Below are positions 1 to 8,968 of a stretch of 64,000 nt of DNA, in pieces. Every line of letters begins with the position of its first letter. The stretch's first letter is position 1. The notes beneath the pieces were generated by a model, which saw nothing but the letters and a program-made list of their open reading frames with translations, made no database searches and was not told where the DNA came from. The stretch is from Bacteroidota bacterium (lineage in GTDB: Bacteria > Bacteroidota > Bacteroidia > Bacteroidales > Lentimicrobiaceae): positions 35,338 to 99,337 of the forward strand of contig JAEZNO010000004.1 of assembly GCA_023441805.1 (NCBI GenBank), in the 5' to 3' direction. The translations under genes and the position numbers were made by a program.

Positions 1-1184
1 TTAGTGAATTCAGGTATGATAGCAGCAGCAAGAGTACCAAGACTAATGATGCTTGCAAGTTTCCACCATAATCCGGAAGTCATGTCACCGATAAGGATAT
101 AGCTTACGATATAAGTTACAATGATTGAAACAATTGAAGTAGTCCAAACTAGTGAAGTCAAAGGAGCTTCGAAGTCAAATTCAGTCTTATTGCCATAACG
201 GGCTTTTGAGATAACCTGGTTTATTCCATATGAGAATATTGAAGTGAACACCATCAGGATACGCATTGCAAATATCCAAACAATAAGAGTAGCCTGCAGG
301 TCAATACCAATAGCAAGTACAATAAAAGAAATGAGTGCCACGCCGGTCACACCATAAGTTTCAAAACCATCAGCAGTAGGACCAACACTATCACCTGCAT
401 TATCACCAACACAGTCGGCTATAACGCCCGGATTTCTTGGGTCATCTTCACCAATTGCAAAAACTATCTTCATTAAGTCAGCACCAATATCAGCGATCTT
501 GGTAAAAATACCACCGGCAATTCTCAATGCTGAGGCTCCCAATGATTCGCCGATTGCGAAACCAACAAAACAAGCACCTGCACTTTCACCCGGTATGAAT
601 AAGAGTATGAAGATCATCATTATCAATTCAACTGTAATGAGTAGTACTCCAACACTCATACCTGCCTGGAGAGGAATTGAGACAACATTCCAGGGTTTGT
701 TTCGCAATGATGCAAAGCTCGTCCGGCTATTAGCTAATGTATTGATTCTGATCCCAAACCATGCAACTCCGTATGAACCCAGAATTCCTAATATTGACCA
801 TGCAAGAACCAGTAATACCCTGTTGAATTCCATGTGGTTTAATCCGAAGAAATAATAGAAGATTGCAGCACCGATAATAAGAAACAGGATTACCAGAAAA
901 CGCCCTTGCTGAAACAGGTAGGTTTTACAGGTTTCATAAATGATATGTGAAACATCGAGCATTGAGTGATGAGATGGTAATTTTTTGATCTTCAAAAACT
1001 GCCATAAGCCAAAGAGCATGCCAAGCACAATGATAAAAATACCCCAGGCAAGAAGTGAATGACCATCCATACCTAAGTTATTGAAATAACTTTTACTTAG
1101 ATCGGGAATTGGCAAATCAGCTTCACTGGCTTTTGAAAGAAATGGTAAAATACTCAACGCAAGAAGGGAAAGAATTTTCTTCAT
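1..1184 (-). CDS. hppA: Membrane-bound sodium/proton-pumping pyrophosphatase, N-terminal part (runs off the window start)
   Basis: The protein hydrolyses pyrophosphate and uses the energy to pump Na+ (and in some Bacteroides relatives also H+) across the inner membrane. The 394 residues present begin with a hydrophobic MKKILSLLALSI segment and contain several membrane helices. The substrate-binding stretch includes IADIGADLMK, EDDPRNPGVIAD and the acidic CVGDNAGDSVGPTADG, in the form I associate with Bacteroides enzymes. About half of the usual length of roughly 730 residues is visible; the 3' half lies outside the window. The start ATG at 1184 is the first in frame, and a good Bacteroidota promoter lies just upstream. 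Whether it pumps Na+ only or both ions cannot be told from this part. Confidence 0.93.
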   Translation of the reverse strand, partial: MKKILSLLALSILPFLSKASEADLPIPDLSKSYFNNLGMDGHSLLAWGIFIIVLGMLFGLWQFLKIKKLPSHHSMLDVSHIIYETCKTYLFQQGRFLVILFLIIGAAIFYYFFGLNHMEFNRVLLVLAWSILGILGSYGVAWFGIRINTLANSRTSFASLRNKPWNVVSIPLQAGMSVGVLLITVELIMMIFILLFIPGESAGACFVGFAIGESLGASALRIAGGIFTKIADIGADLMKIVFAIGEDDPRNPGVIADCVGDNAGDSVGPTADGFETYGVTGVALISFIVLAIGIDLQATLIVWIFAMRILMVFTSIFSYGINQVISKARYGNKTEFDFEAPLTSLVWTTSIVSIIVTYIVSYILIGDMTSGLWWKLASIISLGTLAAAIIPEFT

Positions 1185-1230
1185 AAGCACTAATTTGGAT
1201 TGTTGGATATGTTGATTATTATAATTCTGG

Positions 1231-1260
1231 CAAAAATAATGAAGTAAAAATAAAATCCAA
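1231..1260 (-). promoter_or_regulatory. Bacteroidota-type promoter for hppA
   Basis: On the minus strand a TTG at 1260-1258 is followed after 19 bases by TATTTTTG at 1238-1231, matching the -33 TTTG and -7 TAnnTTTG pattern of Bacteroidota primary promoters. It sits about 47 bases before the hppA start. I see no other gene or RNA in the 313-base gap 1185-1497. Confidence 0.6.
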
Positions 1261-1497
1261 TAGCTAAAATTGTAGCTGCACTTGACAAAAAGGCACTTAA
1301 ATAACCAAAATCGACATCAATAGTTTATCAAAGTAACTGATTTATAGCATATTTTTTGGAGTTTTTGCAAACGTTTGCATTGAAAACTGTTGATAGAATT
1401 ATGGGATTTTTTTTTAAGTTTGGAAAAATAGAAATCTCCTTAAACATGTGGAGATAAATTGTTGTAATTTTAACCCTTAATTGAAAACACCGACTAG

Positions 1498-2079
1498 ATG
1501 GATAAAATTCCATTGAAATTACTTGGAATGATTAACAGCCAATCGCAGAGTGGAGCTTATACAATCATTCTCGGAGAAACAGAAGGTAAACGCAGATTAC
1601 CCATTCTGATCAATACATTTGAGGCACAGGCTATTCTTTTTCACATTGAAAATATCAAGATTCCCCGTCCCTTAACACATGATCTATTTAAGAACTTCGC
1701 TGATACTTTCGGCATTGAATTTCAGGAAGTCATCATCAGTAAGTTTGCTCAGGGGATTTTTTATGCAACTTTGATTTGTTCTGACGGGGTTTCAATAAAA
1801 GAGATTGATTCACGTACATCTGATGCCGTTGCTCTGGCAGTCAGGTTTAACTGTCCGATTTATACATACGAATCAGTTCTTGCAGGTGCAGGTGTATCAG
1901 TTGAGGAGGAGCCTGACATTGATGAGTTAGCTACAGGTGGTATTGAGTCGGATGATTACGATTATAATAAGTTCTCAATAAATGAACTTGAGCAGATGAT
2001 GAAAGAGGCCATTGAACATGAGGAGTACGAGAAAGCCTCGCAATTGAGGGATATTATCAGGAAACGAAAATCATCATAG
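1498..2079 (+). CDS. Bifunctional nuclease family protein (DUF151) with C-terminal UVR motif
   Basis: Residues 1 to about 130 form a BFN/DUF151 domain (for example LPILINTFEA, the RPLTHDLF region and SRTSDAVALAVR). This family is named for the plant bifunctional nuclease; its bacterial role is unclear. Residues from about 159 form a UVR motif (FSINELEQMMKEAIEHEEY...), the short helical hairpin known from UvrB, UvrC and ClpC, which usually mediates protein contacts. The pairing of these two domains at about 190 residues is common in Bacteroidota. The gene is alone, divergent from hppA, and ends at a strong terminator. The family call is firm; nuclease activity is inferred from family only. Confidence 0.9.
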   Translation: MDKIPLKLLGMINSQSQSGAYTIILGETEGKRRLPILINTFEAQAILFHIENIKIPRPLTHDLFKNFADTFGIEFQEVIISKFAQGIFYATLICSDGVSIKEIDSRTSDAVALAVRFNCPIYTYESVLAGAGVSVEEEPDIDELATGGIESDDYDYNKFSINELEQMMKEAIEHEEYEKASQLRDIIRKRKSS

Positions 2080-2141
2080 AATTTTTACGAACGAACATCA
2101 TCTTTGAATCTAAATAGACTAAAATCTTCTTCGAATATTAT

Positions 2142-2172
2142 AAAAAAAAGAGCCTTTCGGGCTCTTTTTTTA
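2142..2172 (+). terminator. Intrinsic terminator after the bifunctional nuclease gene
   Basis: GAGCC (2150-2154), a five-base loop, then GGCTC (2160-2164), flanked by an A run on the left and a T run on the right. The A/T flanks let it work in both directions, so it may also end transcripts of the converging gene at 2233-2655. Confidence 0.85.
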
Positions 2173-2232
2173 ACTAGTGTTCAGAGAATACAAGTTCACC
2201 AAATCTAACAATTATTATCAATCAATCATCTA

Positions 2233-2655
2233 TTAGTCGTCACATCTGCCATCTTCAATCTTTATCGCAAGATTGCATCCGTTGGCAATATACTCTTCAA
2301 TTACTTCTGAGGTGTTGAATGGGATATCATCTACATATTCTTCTTCTTCAGGCTGGATAGTGTTGGCAAAATAATTATAAGCTGCAAAAACTTTTTCAGT
2401 ACTGAACGGAATATCATTTACATAAGTTTCTTCATCAGGCCGTACCAGATTCACAAAGAATGAATTTAGAGCTACAGCTTCTGTGTCGAATGGGATGTCG
2501 TTAATATAAGCTTCTTCTTCAACTGCTGGTAGTACTATAGAGTAGGTTCTCATAGCAAGAGTATCTTCACTTGTTGTTGCTGCACTGTTCTTTCCGCCGG
2601 CTATTACTACATTAATCAATAGGGCTAAAATTGCGAAGGTTATTTTGGTTTTCAT
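2233..2655 (-). CDS. Small secreted protein with three DIPF repeats, unknown function
   Basis: From the ATG at 2655 this is a 140-residue protein with an N-terminal signal peptide (MKTKITFAILALLINVVIAG). I chose this start because the frame upstream adds 15 residues without signal-peptide character. The mature part holds three copies of an acidic motif Y(I/V)(N/D)DIPFxT(E/S), spaced 28 and 29 residues apart, each preceded by Glu/Asp runs. A Cys pair occurs near the C terminus (NGCNLA and GRCDD). I believe similar short DIPF proteins occur elsewhere in Bacteroidota, but I know of no assigned role. The acidic clusters could bind metal or a partner; that is only a guess. Confidence 0.75.
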   Translation of the reverse strand: MKTKITFAILALLINVVIAGGKNSAATTSEDTLAMRTYSIVLPAVEEEAYINDIPFDTEAVALNSFFVNLVRPDEETYVNDIPFSTEKVFAAYNYFANTIQPEEEEYVDDIPFNTSEVIEEYIANGCNLAIKIEDGRCDD

Positions 2656-2710
2656 GGCACTGTGTTTTACCGTGTACATACCATGCTTAACCAAAAGCAT
2701 GCCAAAGCAA

Positions 2711-2737
2711 CGAAAGCCTTGATTATCAAGGCTTTCG
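2711..2737. terminator. Perfect 12-bp hairpin between two minus-strand genes
   Basis: CGAAAGCCTTGA and its exact reverse complement are separated by three bases. It lies 84 bases after the stop of the T9SS cargo gene (2821-4347) and 56 bases before the DIPF-repeat gene start. No T run follows on the minus strand, so it is either a weak terminator, an mRNA 3'-end stabiliser or a leader structure for the DIPF gene. Confidence 0.5.
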
Positions 2738-2820
2738 CAAAGGCAACCATCTTCTTTTTTGCTAACAGGTGTTCGTTTTCGGATACTGCTTTTGCACTAT
2801 CGAACGGACACTTTTTTAGT

Positions 2821-4347
2821 TTACTGTACAACTAACTTCCCGGTATACTGAACCCCATTTTCGATGACCAGGATTGAATAAATTCCCTTCCTCAGATGAT
2901 TGATTTGTAGTTCAATTCTACTTTCTCCAATACTATAAATCAGGTTGTTAATCTCAATACCGGCCATATCTATAATCCGTATTACCGGATTTTTCCATTG
3001 CCTGTTAGTTATGAACACCTTGTCGGAGGCAGGATTTGGACTGATGATCAATGGCCTGTAATTTGATTCTCCCAGGCTGTTGCAAAGTTGGAAAGTTACA
3101 GTAATTTCATCCGAACCCACACATGTGCCCTTCTGAAATTCGACTTTGATAACAACAGAACTTAACCCTCTACCTGTTGTATCAATGCTAAAGGAACTGC
3201 CTGTGCCAAGTAAATTACCATTAACATACCATTTTATGAAATCGTAGATGCCTTGCACATTGTATGTATATGTATGTCCAGCGCAGACGGTTGTGTCATT
3301 GCCCAATGAAACCCTCTCGAATGGTATAACATCAACAGTAATTTCATCATAAACAATGTTTTGGTTAGCATCAGTCACGGTAACAAGATAACTGGTGCTT
3401 TCCTCAGGTGATACACTTATCGAGGAACTAGTTTCTCCTGTACTCCATAGTATTGAATATGGTGGTTCACCTCCTTTAATTGTAGCGGTTAAGATTGCGG
3501 ATGAACCATCGCATATTTCAATGTCACTACCTAAGTCAACATTTAAAGGGGTTACGTTTCTTACTGAGTCAATATATTGAATACTATAAATTGGGCCTTC
3601 GCTCACGATTGTTAATAGTGGTACTTTGAATAATGGGGATAGCCATTTATATTCGATAATGTTTCTGATGATTGGGAATCCCATTTGCATTGAATCAATG
3701 TATGTGCTATCGCGTTCATAAATCACTGATTTAAGACGGATTGTATTAAAAGATCCATAAGGAGTAATCAAAGTGCCTGATCCGTCAACTTCATTTACCC
3801 TCTTTTTTAATTGATTAAAGTAACCAAATCCCGGGTATGATATCACAAGTTCAGAAGTGCTGGAATCGGGCTGTGATTCAATACTTAGAGGGAATTTGTA
3901 TAGTACTTCAGGTAGGTCATATTTCAATGGGACAGGAACTATACCGAATGTCATGGCATATCCTGCCCTTGAAAAGTAGAAAGCGTTTGCTTTGTAAAAC
4001 TCATACGTGTTTGTGACATTAAAATCCAGGAAATCGATGCCTTGAATTGGTGCTGCAAGGTTTGCTACGTTTGAATTGAATACTAACTGATAAACAGGAG
4101 GGGTTTGACTTGGTGCTACAAATTCAAGCACTTTCTGGGATGAGGGATTAAGACTACTATAATCCCACAAATGATCATAGCCGGTAACGGCAGGGTCGGG
4201 GATGTTCAACATGTTGCTATTACTAACCCTGATTGTGTCCCCTGCAACAGGCATGTTGTCGTTTGTAATGACTATTTGACAAAATAAGGAAGTTGTCGAG
4301 AATAGCAGAAAGGCTACCACGACGTTAATTTTGTAGAGAGTCTTCAT
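2821..4347 (-). CDS. Secreted protein with Ig/SprB-like domains and T9SS sorting domain
   Basis: The 508-residue protein starts with a signal peptide (about residues 1-23, ending FSTTSLFCQ). Residues 30-270 are a beta-rich region I do not recognise. Residues about 275-345 look like an SprB/PKD-type repeat (GGEPPYSILWSTGETSS). A second Ig-like segment follows to about 420. The last 75 residues are a type A T9SS C-terminal domain (PLIISPNPASDKVF ... GIYSILVIENGVQ), which targets the protein through the type IX system for surface attachment or release. No catalytic motif is visible. It stands alone, with short spacers to its neighbours. Function unknown; an adhesin or surface role is possible. 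Confidence 0.85.
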   Translation of the reverse strand: MKTLYKINVVVAFLLFSTTSLFCQIVITNDNMPVAGDTIRVSNSNMLNIPDPAVTGYDHLWDYSSLNPSSQKVLEFVAPSQTPPVYQLVFNSNVANLAAPIQGIDFLDFNVTNTYEFYKANAFYFSRAGYAMTFGIVPVPLKYDLPEVLYKFPLSIESQPDSSTSELVISYPGFGYFNQLKKRVNEVDGSGTLITPYGSFNTIRLKSVIYERDSTYIDSMQMGFPIIRNIIEYKWLSPLFKVPLLTIVSEGPIYSIQYIDSVRNVTPLNVDLGSDIEICDGSSAILTATIKGGEPPYSILWSTGETSSSISVSPEESTSYLVTVTDANQNIVYDEITVDVIPFERVSLGNDTTVCAGHTYTYNVQGIYDFIKWYVNGNLLGTGSSFSIDTTGRGLSSVVIKVEFQKGTCVGSDEITVTFQLCNSLGESNYRPLIISPNPASDKVFITNRQWKNPVIRIIDMAGIEINNLIYSIGESRIELQINHLRKGIYSILVIENGVQYTGKLVVQ

Positions 4348-4446
4348 GATCAGTTTGGTTTTATTTCATAAAAATAAATCATTCTGTTCAGATACATCTA
4401 TTTTATCCGATTATTTTATTCAAAAAGCAGAAATAATTGGAATCAA

Positions 4447-7400
4447 TTACCTTTTTTTTCTTTTGCGGTTAAAGATATCTGATATTCTGTCAAATTCATA
4501 GCGATAATAAACACCAATACCCTGCTTGTATTGACTGTAGGGTAAGGCGCTCATTTCAAATGGATTTGATTTGTTAAAGGCCTTGATTCTGAAACGACCG
4601 TCAGGTGTGATTTTAACATCAATTACAACATCACCAACTATGTTGCTTGCATTTTCGGTTGTACCCTGGGTGTACATACCAACGTTACCATCAATCGAAA
4701 CTCTGTCGTTAAACAGGTTAGTCGAAAGTGCCACTTCAACTTCTTCGTCTGTTAAAGTAGCATCACCGGTACGATATTTAACTCCAATATCAACATCTTT
4801 TATAATTTGTGACAACATATTACTGAGTTGATCGGTTAACACTTCAATTGATGAAGAACTTACACTTGTTGTGATATCGGGTGTTCGGTTGAATGCGAAG
4901 GTTTTTAGAACAAGAAGTGAAACAATCTGTTGGGTCATGATCACTTGGTTACTTGTGTCGATTTCGGCAAACACAAGTTGATTGAGCTCATTATTTGCTT
5001 CGGGAAGGTTTATGCTAAATGAGATATCAGGGTTATAGAGATCATTTTTTAGTCTGATTATACAATCAACCGGAACCGAAGTGCCTGAGTAATCTTCTGT
5101 CAGGCCTTTCAATGATGCTTTCAGGCGATATACAGCACTCAGGTCGATATCGGCTTCATAAGGACTTCCTGTAAAAGAGATTGTACTCCCGCTTCTTATA
5201 TCAAATACTCTGTTAATTACATTTCCTAAAGTGAACATGAAGGAACCTTCTGCAAGAACATAATCACCGTACATGGACAAATCACCTTGTTTGTTAACTC
5301 CAATTTGTATGTCACCTCTTCCGTTTCCTTTGATATTACCGATATTTTCAGGCAAGAATAATTGCATATTCGCTGAAGGTGTCACTTTAAGGTTCATAGT
5401 AACATCAGTGCCCGATACTTTTGGGATATATTCATTTCTTACTTCTTCCTGTCCCTCATTAAGGCTTTTGAATTTGATAAAATTATTCTCTTCAGCATCA
5501 ACAGCAAGATTTATAGGAATGTAAACGAGAGTATTGTTTTCACTGCTTGCATCAACTTTAATTGAAATATCCTTAAGCGAGCCGCTGATATTCACATTAC
5601 CTGTTCCAAATGCTTTACCATAGAACAAATTGTTGTCTTTATACGAAGTGTTAAGAACATTCATTTTATTTGCTGCAATGTCGAGATTAAGCCTGATATC
5701 CCTGAAATTATTATGCCTCAATGCGAAATTGAGAATTCCACTGTTGCCAAGTGAATCATATACAGCAACATCTTTTACCTGGATTAGTCCTTCTTCAGCT
5801 GTAACTTTATCTGCAAAAGAATATGTCACATTCAGGTAATCAATTTTCATTTGGGTTCTCTTAAGCTCAAGTTCGCCTGTAACACTTGGTTTGTCGAATG
5901 TTCCTTTCAAGGTTAGGTCACCACTTGCGTATCCGTTAATGTTAGAAGCAATTCCACGAAGGAATGGATTTAATGATGCAAGTTTATAATTAAATACTTT
6001 AACGTCAAGATCGAAGTTCCCCTCAGGGCGTTTGGTAGTATATATCAGACCTTTGGCTGAAATTGGTTTGTGACTGCCTACATTTCCATGGTAGATGATA
6101 TCGGTCTTTATATCAAGTGCTGAAAGTGTATGATCCCAGGTGCTTTCGATAATGGCATCACCCATTCGCTCCTTGTTGAATGCAAAGTCTTTAACTTCAA
6201 CCCTTGCTTCAATAACCTGTGATTTGTAAAGATCTCGAACAGATACGGCCCCATTCAATATACCGTCAAAATCAACATTCTTCACGTTAATTAGCATGTC
6301 TGCATTCGACACATCGAGATTGTTAAAATTGAGGGTCAGTATATCAGCAGGGTCTTTTGAGATTACACCGGACAGATTCAAAAGCTGCTCTTTGCTCAAT
6401 ATCCGCACTCCCGGGATCTTGATTGTGCTTGAATCGATTAACATGTCGTTATCCTGAAATGCAGTCCATGGCCTGTTGTTTACTTTAAGATTGAACTTTT
6501 GAAATCTGCTATGAATTCCCGGCCAATCTGTAAATGAGATATACCCGCTTATGTCACCGAGGTCTTTGTCTTCAACAATATTATCATTCCAGTTGATGTT
6601 ATACTTTATACTGTCACCTTCCATGAATGCTTTAAATGCGAAATTCTCAATCCTGGTCAACTGTTTACTGTCTTCATCGTTTCGGTTCAACTTAATTGCT
6701 GAAGCACCGCTTTCAAGTTGCATTGAGGCACCATAGTTCTTTCCCTTAATATACCATTTATCAAATGCGATCTCTTTGAAATTAAAGTGGTCAGCCCTTC
6801 CATTGAGGATAATGGTATTCTGTGCTGAGTTATAACTTCCATAAAGCGAAGCCTCTGAATTCAATGTAAGCTCAGGCAGGAAGATCTCAGTTAAGGGCTT
6901 TGCATTTTTAATTTGAATATTATAATCGAACAGCTGGTCTTTAGTAATCGTCTGTTTAGTGAATTCACCTATTTGAACGGATGGTAAATAAAGACTAATT
7001 ATGTTGGTAATAGAGTTGTAAAAATCACCGAATGAAAATACTCCGTAAAATGAAGCGTCCATTAAATCGGAATGCAGGGCTAATTTTTTAGTTTCGTGGT
7101 TGATCTTCTCAATGGTCAATTCAATTCGATCGACAAAATAGTCTTTACTTCCTTCAGAATAGGTTGTGCTGTCAAATCGCAGATAACCCAATAAGTTGTC
7201 AATATTTGAACCTTTGAAATTAAGGTCCATCTTAGTAGTGAGCACTGAAGTTGAATCGCGTTCCCATAAGTTGAGTTTAGTCAGATAAGCATCCTTCAAT
7301 GTAGCCTTGAAATCCATCTCCGGCATTGACCCTGTAAAATCGACCATTCCATTGAAATCAAGGTGTGCATATTCATCATTCATTACCAGCCCACCGGTAA

Positions 7401-8838
7401 ATTTCCTGTTCTCGAGCTTTCCATTGATATTAATTTCATTGAACTCATTATTGAGAATTACTGCTTTTTGTATGAGCGCAGCAAGGATTACGTTATTATG
7501 ATTTTTATTAAGGAATTCTCCATTCAATGATGAATTGATGCTTACAACTCCTACCTTGTCGCTTACATTAAATGTTTTCCCTAAATCCCATTCCTTAAGG
7601 TTAAACTCTCCTGAGTAGGTGAGTAGTTTTCCTTTGCCGGTGCGTAAACTGATATCAGTTTCTAATTTACCTATTGGAGTATAGAAGTTAGCTGATGACA
7701 CAAAGTCATAAATAAATCCTGTAAAGAAGCCTTTAACGTCGATAGTACCTATATTCTTAAGTTCCTCGGGCAGTTGTAATGTCTTATTTCCAGGTAGTCT
7801 GATATTGCTGATATCATAATAGTCGGTCGATAGTTTTTTGACATTCAAATGGATAAAAGTCTCATCAATGTCAGGTAATCCATCCATGGATATTTCACCA
7901 TCAAATGAGGAGTTGTTGCCAAAACCGAAGTGGAATTCACGGGCTTTCAATGAGGCAACAGTACCTTTTACATTTCCATGGAAATTGATGATATTCTGCA
8001 TCCCTGAGATGCCATCTGTGAAGTACTTTAATTCATCCAGGTCAAGCATTGAGGGACTGAATTTAGCTTCAATCTTTACGCTGTCAATGAAATGGGCAAA
8101 TGCATCCGGACTTTTGTATTGAAGTGTAAGCTCAGTCTGGATTTCACTTCCCGGGGTTTTAATTTTAAGTCCTTCAGCTTTTATTAGCCCCTGATTAATA
8201 GTGAAAGCTCCAATAAGTTGATAAAGATTAAAACCTCCGGTTTCTTTGACACTCAGGTTCTTGATATTTGCTTTTATACTATCACCTGCAAAAGCAATTT
8301 CATTTGCATGCAAATAAAGGTCAGTCAAATTCAGGTGGTCGGTATCAATAGTTTCGTTGCCCTGCTCGCGTACCGTTGTTTTATGGTCATTGTTATACCT
8401 GAATGTACAATCATCAAACCTAATATCCTTTACTGAGATTTTCCACGGTTTACTTGTCGTCTGAGATTCCCCATTAAAGTAATCAGCTAAGAAAGTATAG
8501 TTGAAGGTGCTATCGGTAGTGTACTTTTTAAGATTAATGCTTGCATCCTGTAATTCCATAGAATTTAAATCCAGTCTTTTGTGCTTAAAATTTATCTTAC
8601 GGATGTCAACTATTACTGAAGGGCTTGATACAAGTACAGAATCGTGTTTATCATAAATGGTGAACTCTTCAATCTCAATATCCATAAACCAGGTGATATC
8701 GAATCCGCCTATTTTGACAGTAGCACCAAGCTCTGATGAAAACCAGGCAACAGTCTTTTTAGCCATCCAGGTTTGCACCTGTGGACTACGAAGAATGAGA
8801 TAAGCAGCTAACAGATTGCCGGCCAATGCAATGAGCAT
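4447..8838 (-). CDS. tamB: TamB-like translocation and assembly module protein (AsmA superfamily)
   Basis: This 1463-residue protein has one N-terminal membrane segment (about residues 1-20) and a very long, repetitive beta-strand body, as in the TamB/AsmA-like proteins that bridge the periplasm and support outer-membrane assembly or lipid transport. The C-terminal 400 residues fit the TamB (DUF490) domain, including GNGRGDIQIGVNKQGDLSMYG and a last segment on cell-envelope barrel-like strands ending in RKRKKR. The frame stays open upstream of the ATG for 15 codons and encodes basic and hydrophobic residues (KVIKKYVVIPVL) typical of a signal anchor, but contains no ATG, GTG or TTG. The true start may therefore be a rare codon upstream. 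It is divergent from tsaD. Confidence 0.88.
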   Translation of the reverse strand: MLIALAGNLLAAYLILRSPQVQTWMAKKTVAWFSSELGATVKIGGFDITWFMDIEIEEFTIYDKHDSVLVSSPSVIVDIRKINFKHKRLDLNSMELQDASINLKKYTTDSTFNYTFLADYFNGESQTTSKPWKISVKDIRFDDCTFRYNNDHKTTVREQGNETIDTDHLNLTDLYLHANEIAFAGDSIKANIKNLSVKETGGFNLYQLIGAFTINQGLIKAEGLKIKTPGSEIQTELTLQYKSPDAFAHFIDSVKIEAKFSPSMLDLDELKYFTDGISGMQNIINFHGNVKGTVASLKAREFHFGFGNNSSFDGEISMDGLPDIDETFIHLNVKKLSTDYYDISNIRLPGNKTLQLPEELKNIGTIDVKGFFTGFIYDFVSSANFYTPIGKLETDISLRTGKGKLLTYSGEFNLKEWDLGKTFNVSDKVGVVSINSSLNGEFLNKNHNNVILAALIQKAVILNNEFNEININGKLENRKFTGGLVMNDEYAHLDFNGMVDFTGSMPEMDFKATLKDAYLTKLNLWERDSTSVLTTKMDLNFKGSNIDNLLGYLRFDSTTYSEGSKDYFVDRIELTIEKINHETKKLALHSDLMDASFYGVFSFGDFYNSITNIISLYLPSVQIGEFTKQTITKDQLFDYNIQIKNAKPLTEIFLPELTLNSEASLYGSYNSAQNTIILNGRADHFNFKEIAFDKWYIKGKNYGASMQLESGASAIKLNRNDEDSKQLTRIENFAFKAFMEGDSIKYNINWNDNIVEDKDLGDISGYISFTDWPGIHSRFQKFNLKVNNRPWTAFQDNDMLIDSSTIKIPGVRILSKEQLLNLSGVISKDPADILTLNFNNLDVSNADMLINVKNVDFDGILNGAVSVRDLYKSQVIEARVEVKDFAFNKERMGDAIIESTWDHTLSALDIKTDIIYHGNVGSHKPISAKGLIYTTKRPEGNFDLDVKVFNYKLASLNPFLRGIASNINGYASGDLTLKGTFDKPSVTGELELKRTQMKIDYLNVTYSFADKVTAEEGLIQVKDVAVYDSLGNSGILNFALRHNNFRDIRLNLDIAANKMNVLNTSYKDNNLFYGKAFGTGNVNISGSLKDISIKVDASSENNTLVYIPINLAVDAEENNFIKFKSLNEGQEEVRNEYIPKVSGTDVTMNLKVTPSANMQLFLPENIGNIKGNGRGDIQIGVNKQGDLSMYGDYVLAEGSFMFTLGNVINRVFDIRSGSTISFTGSPYEADIDLSAVYRLKASLKGLTEDYSGTSVPVDCIIRLKNDLYNPDISFSINLPEANNELNQLVFAEIDTSNQVIMTQQIVSLLVLKTFAFNRTPDITTSVSSSSIEVLTDQLSNMLSQIIKDVDIGVKYRTGDATLTDEEVEVALSTNLFNDRVSIDGNVGMYTQGTTENASNIVGDVVIDVKITPDGRFRIKAFNKSNPFEMSALPYSQYKQGIGVYYRYEFDRISDIFNRKRKKR

Positions 8839-8968
8839 TAGAACCGGAATAACTACGTACTTTTTGATAACTTTGCCCGTTTATTTTTTAACTCAGCACA
8901 CAAAGATTATGCAACAAGTTGCAAAAGTCTGAAAATTTACTTTTTAATCATACTAATTAGACAGTTTA

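Noticed and set aside
499..855. 118-codon frame on the plus strand inside hppA
   Set aside because: It is the antisense shadow of conserved pyrophosphatase coding sequence.
1328..1513. 61-codon minus-strand frame in the hppA/bifunctional nuclease gap
   Set aside because: Low-complexity AT-rich frame overlapping the next gene's start, with no signal of a real protein.
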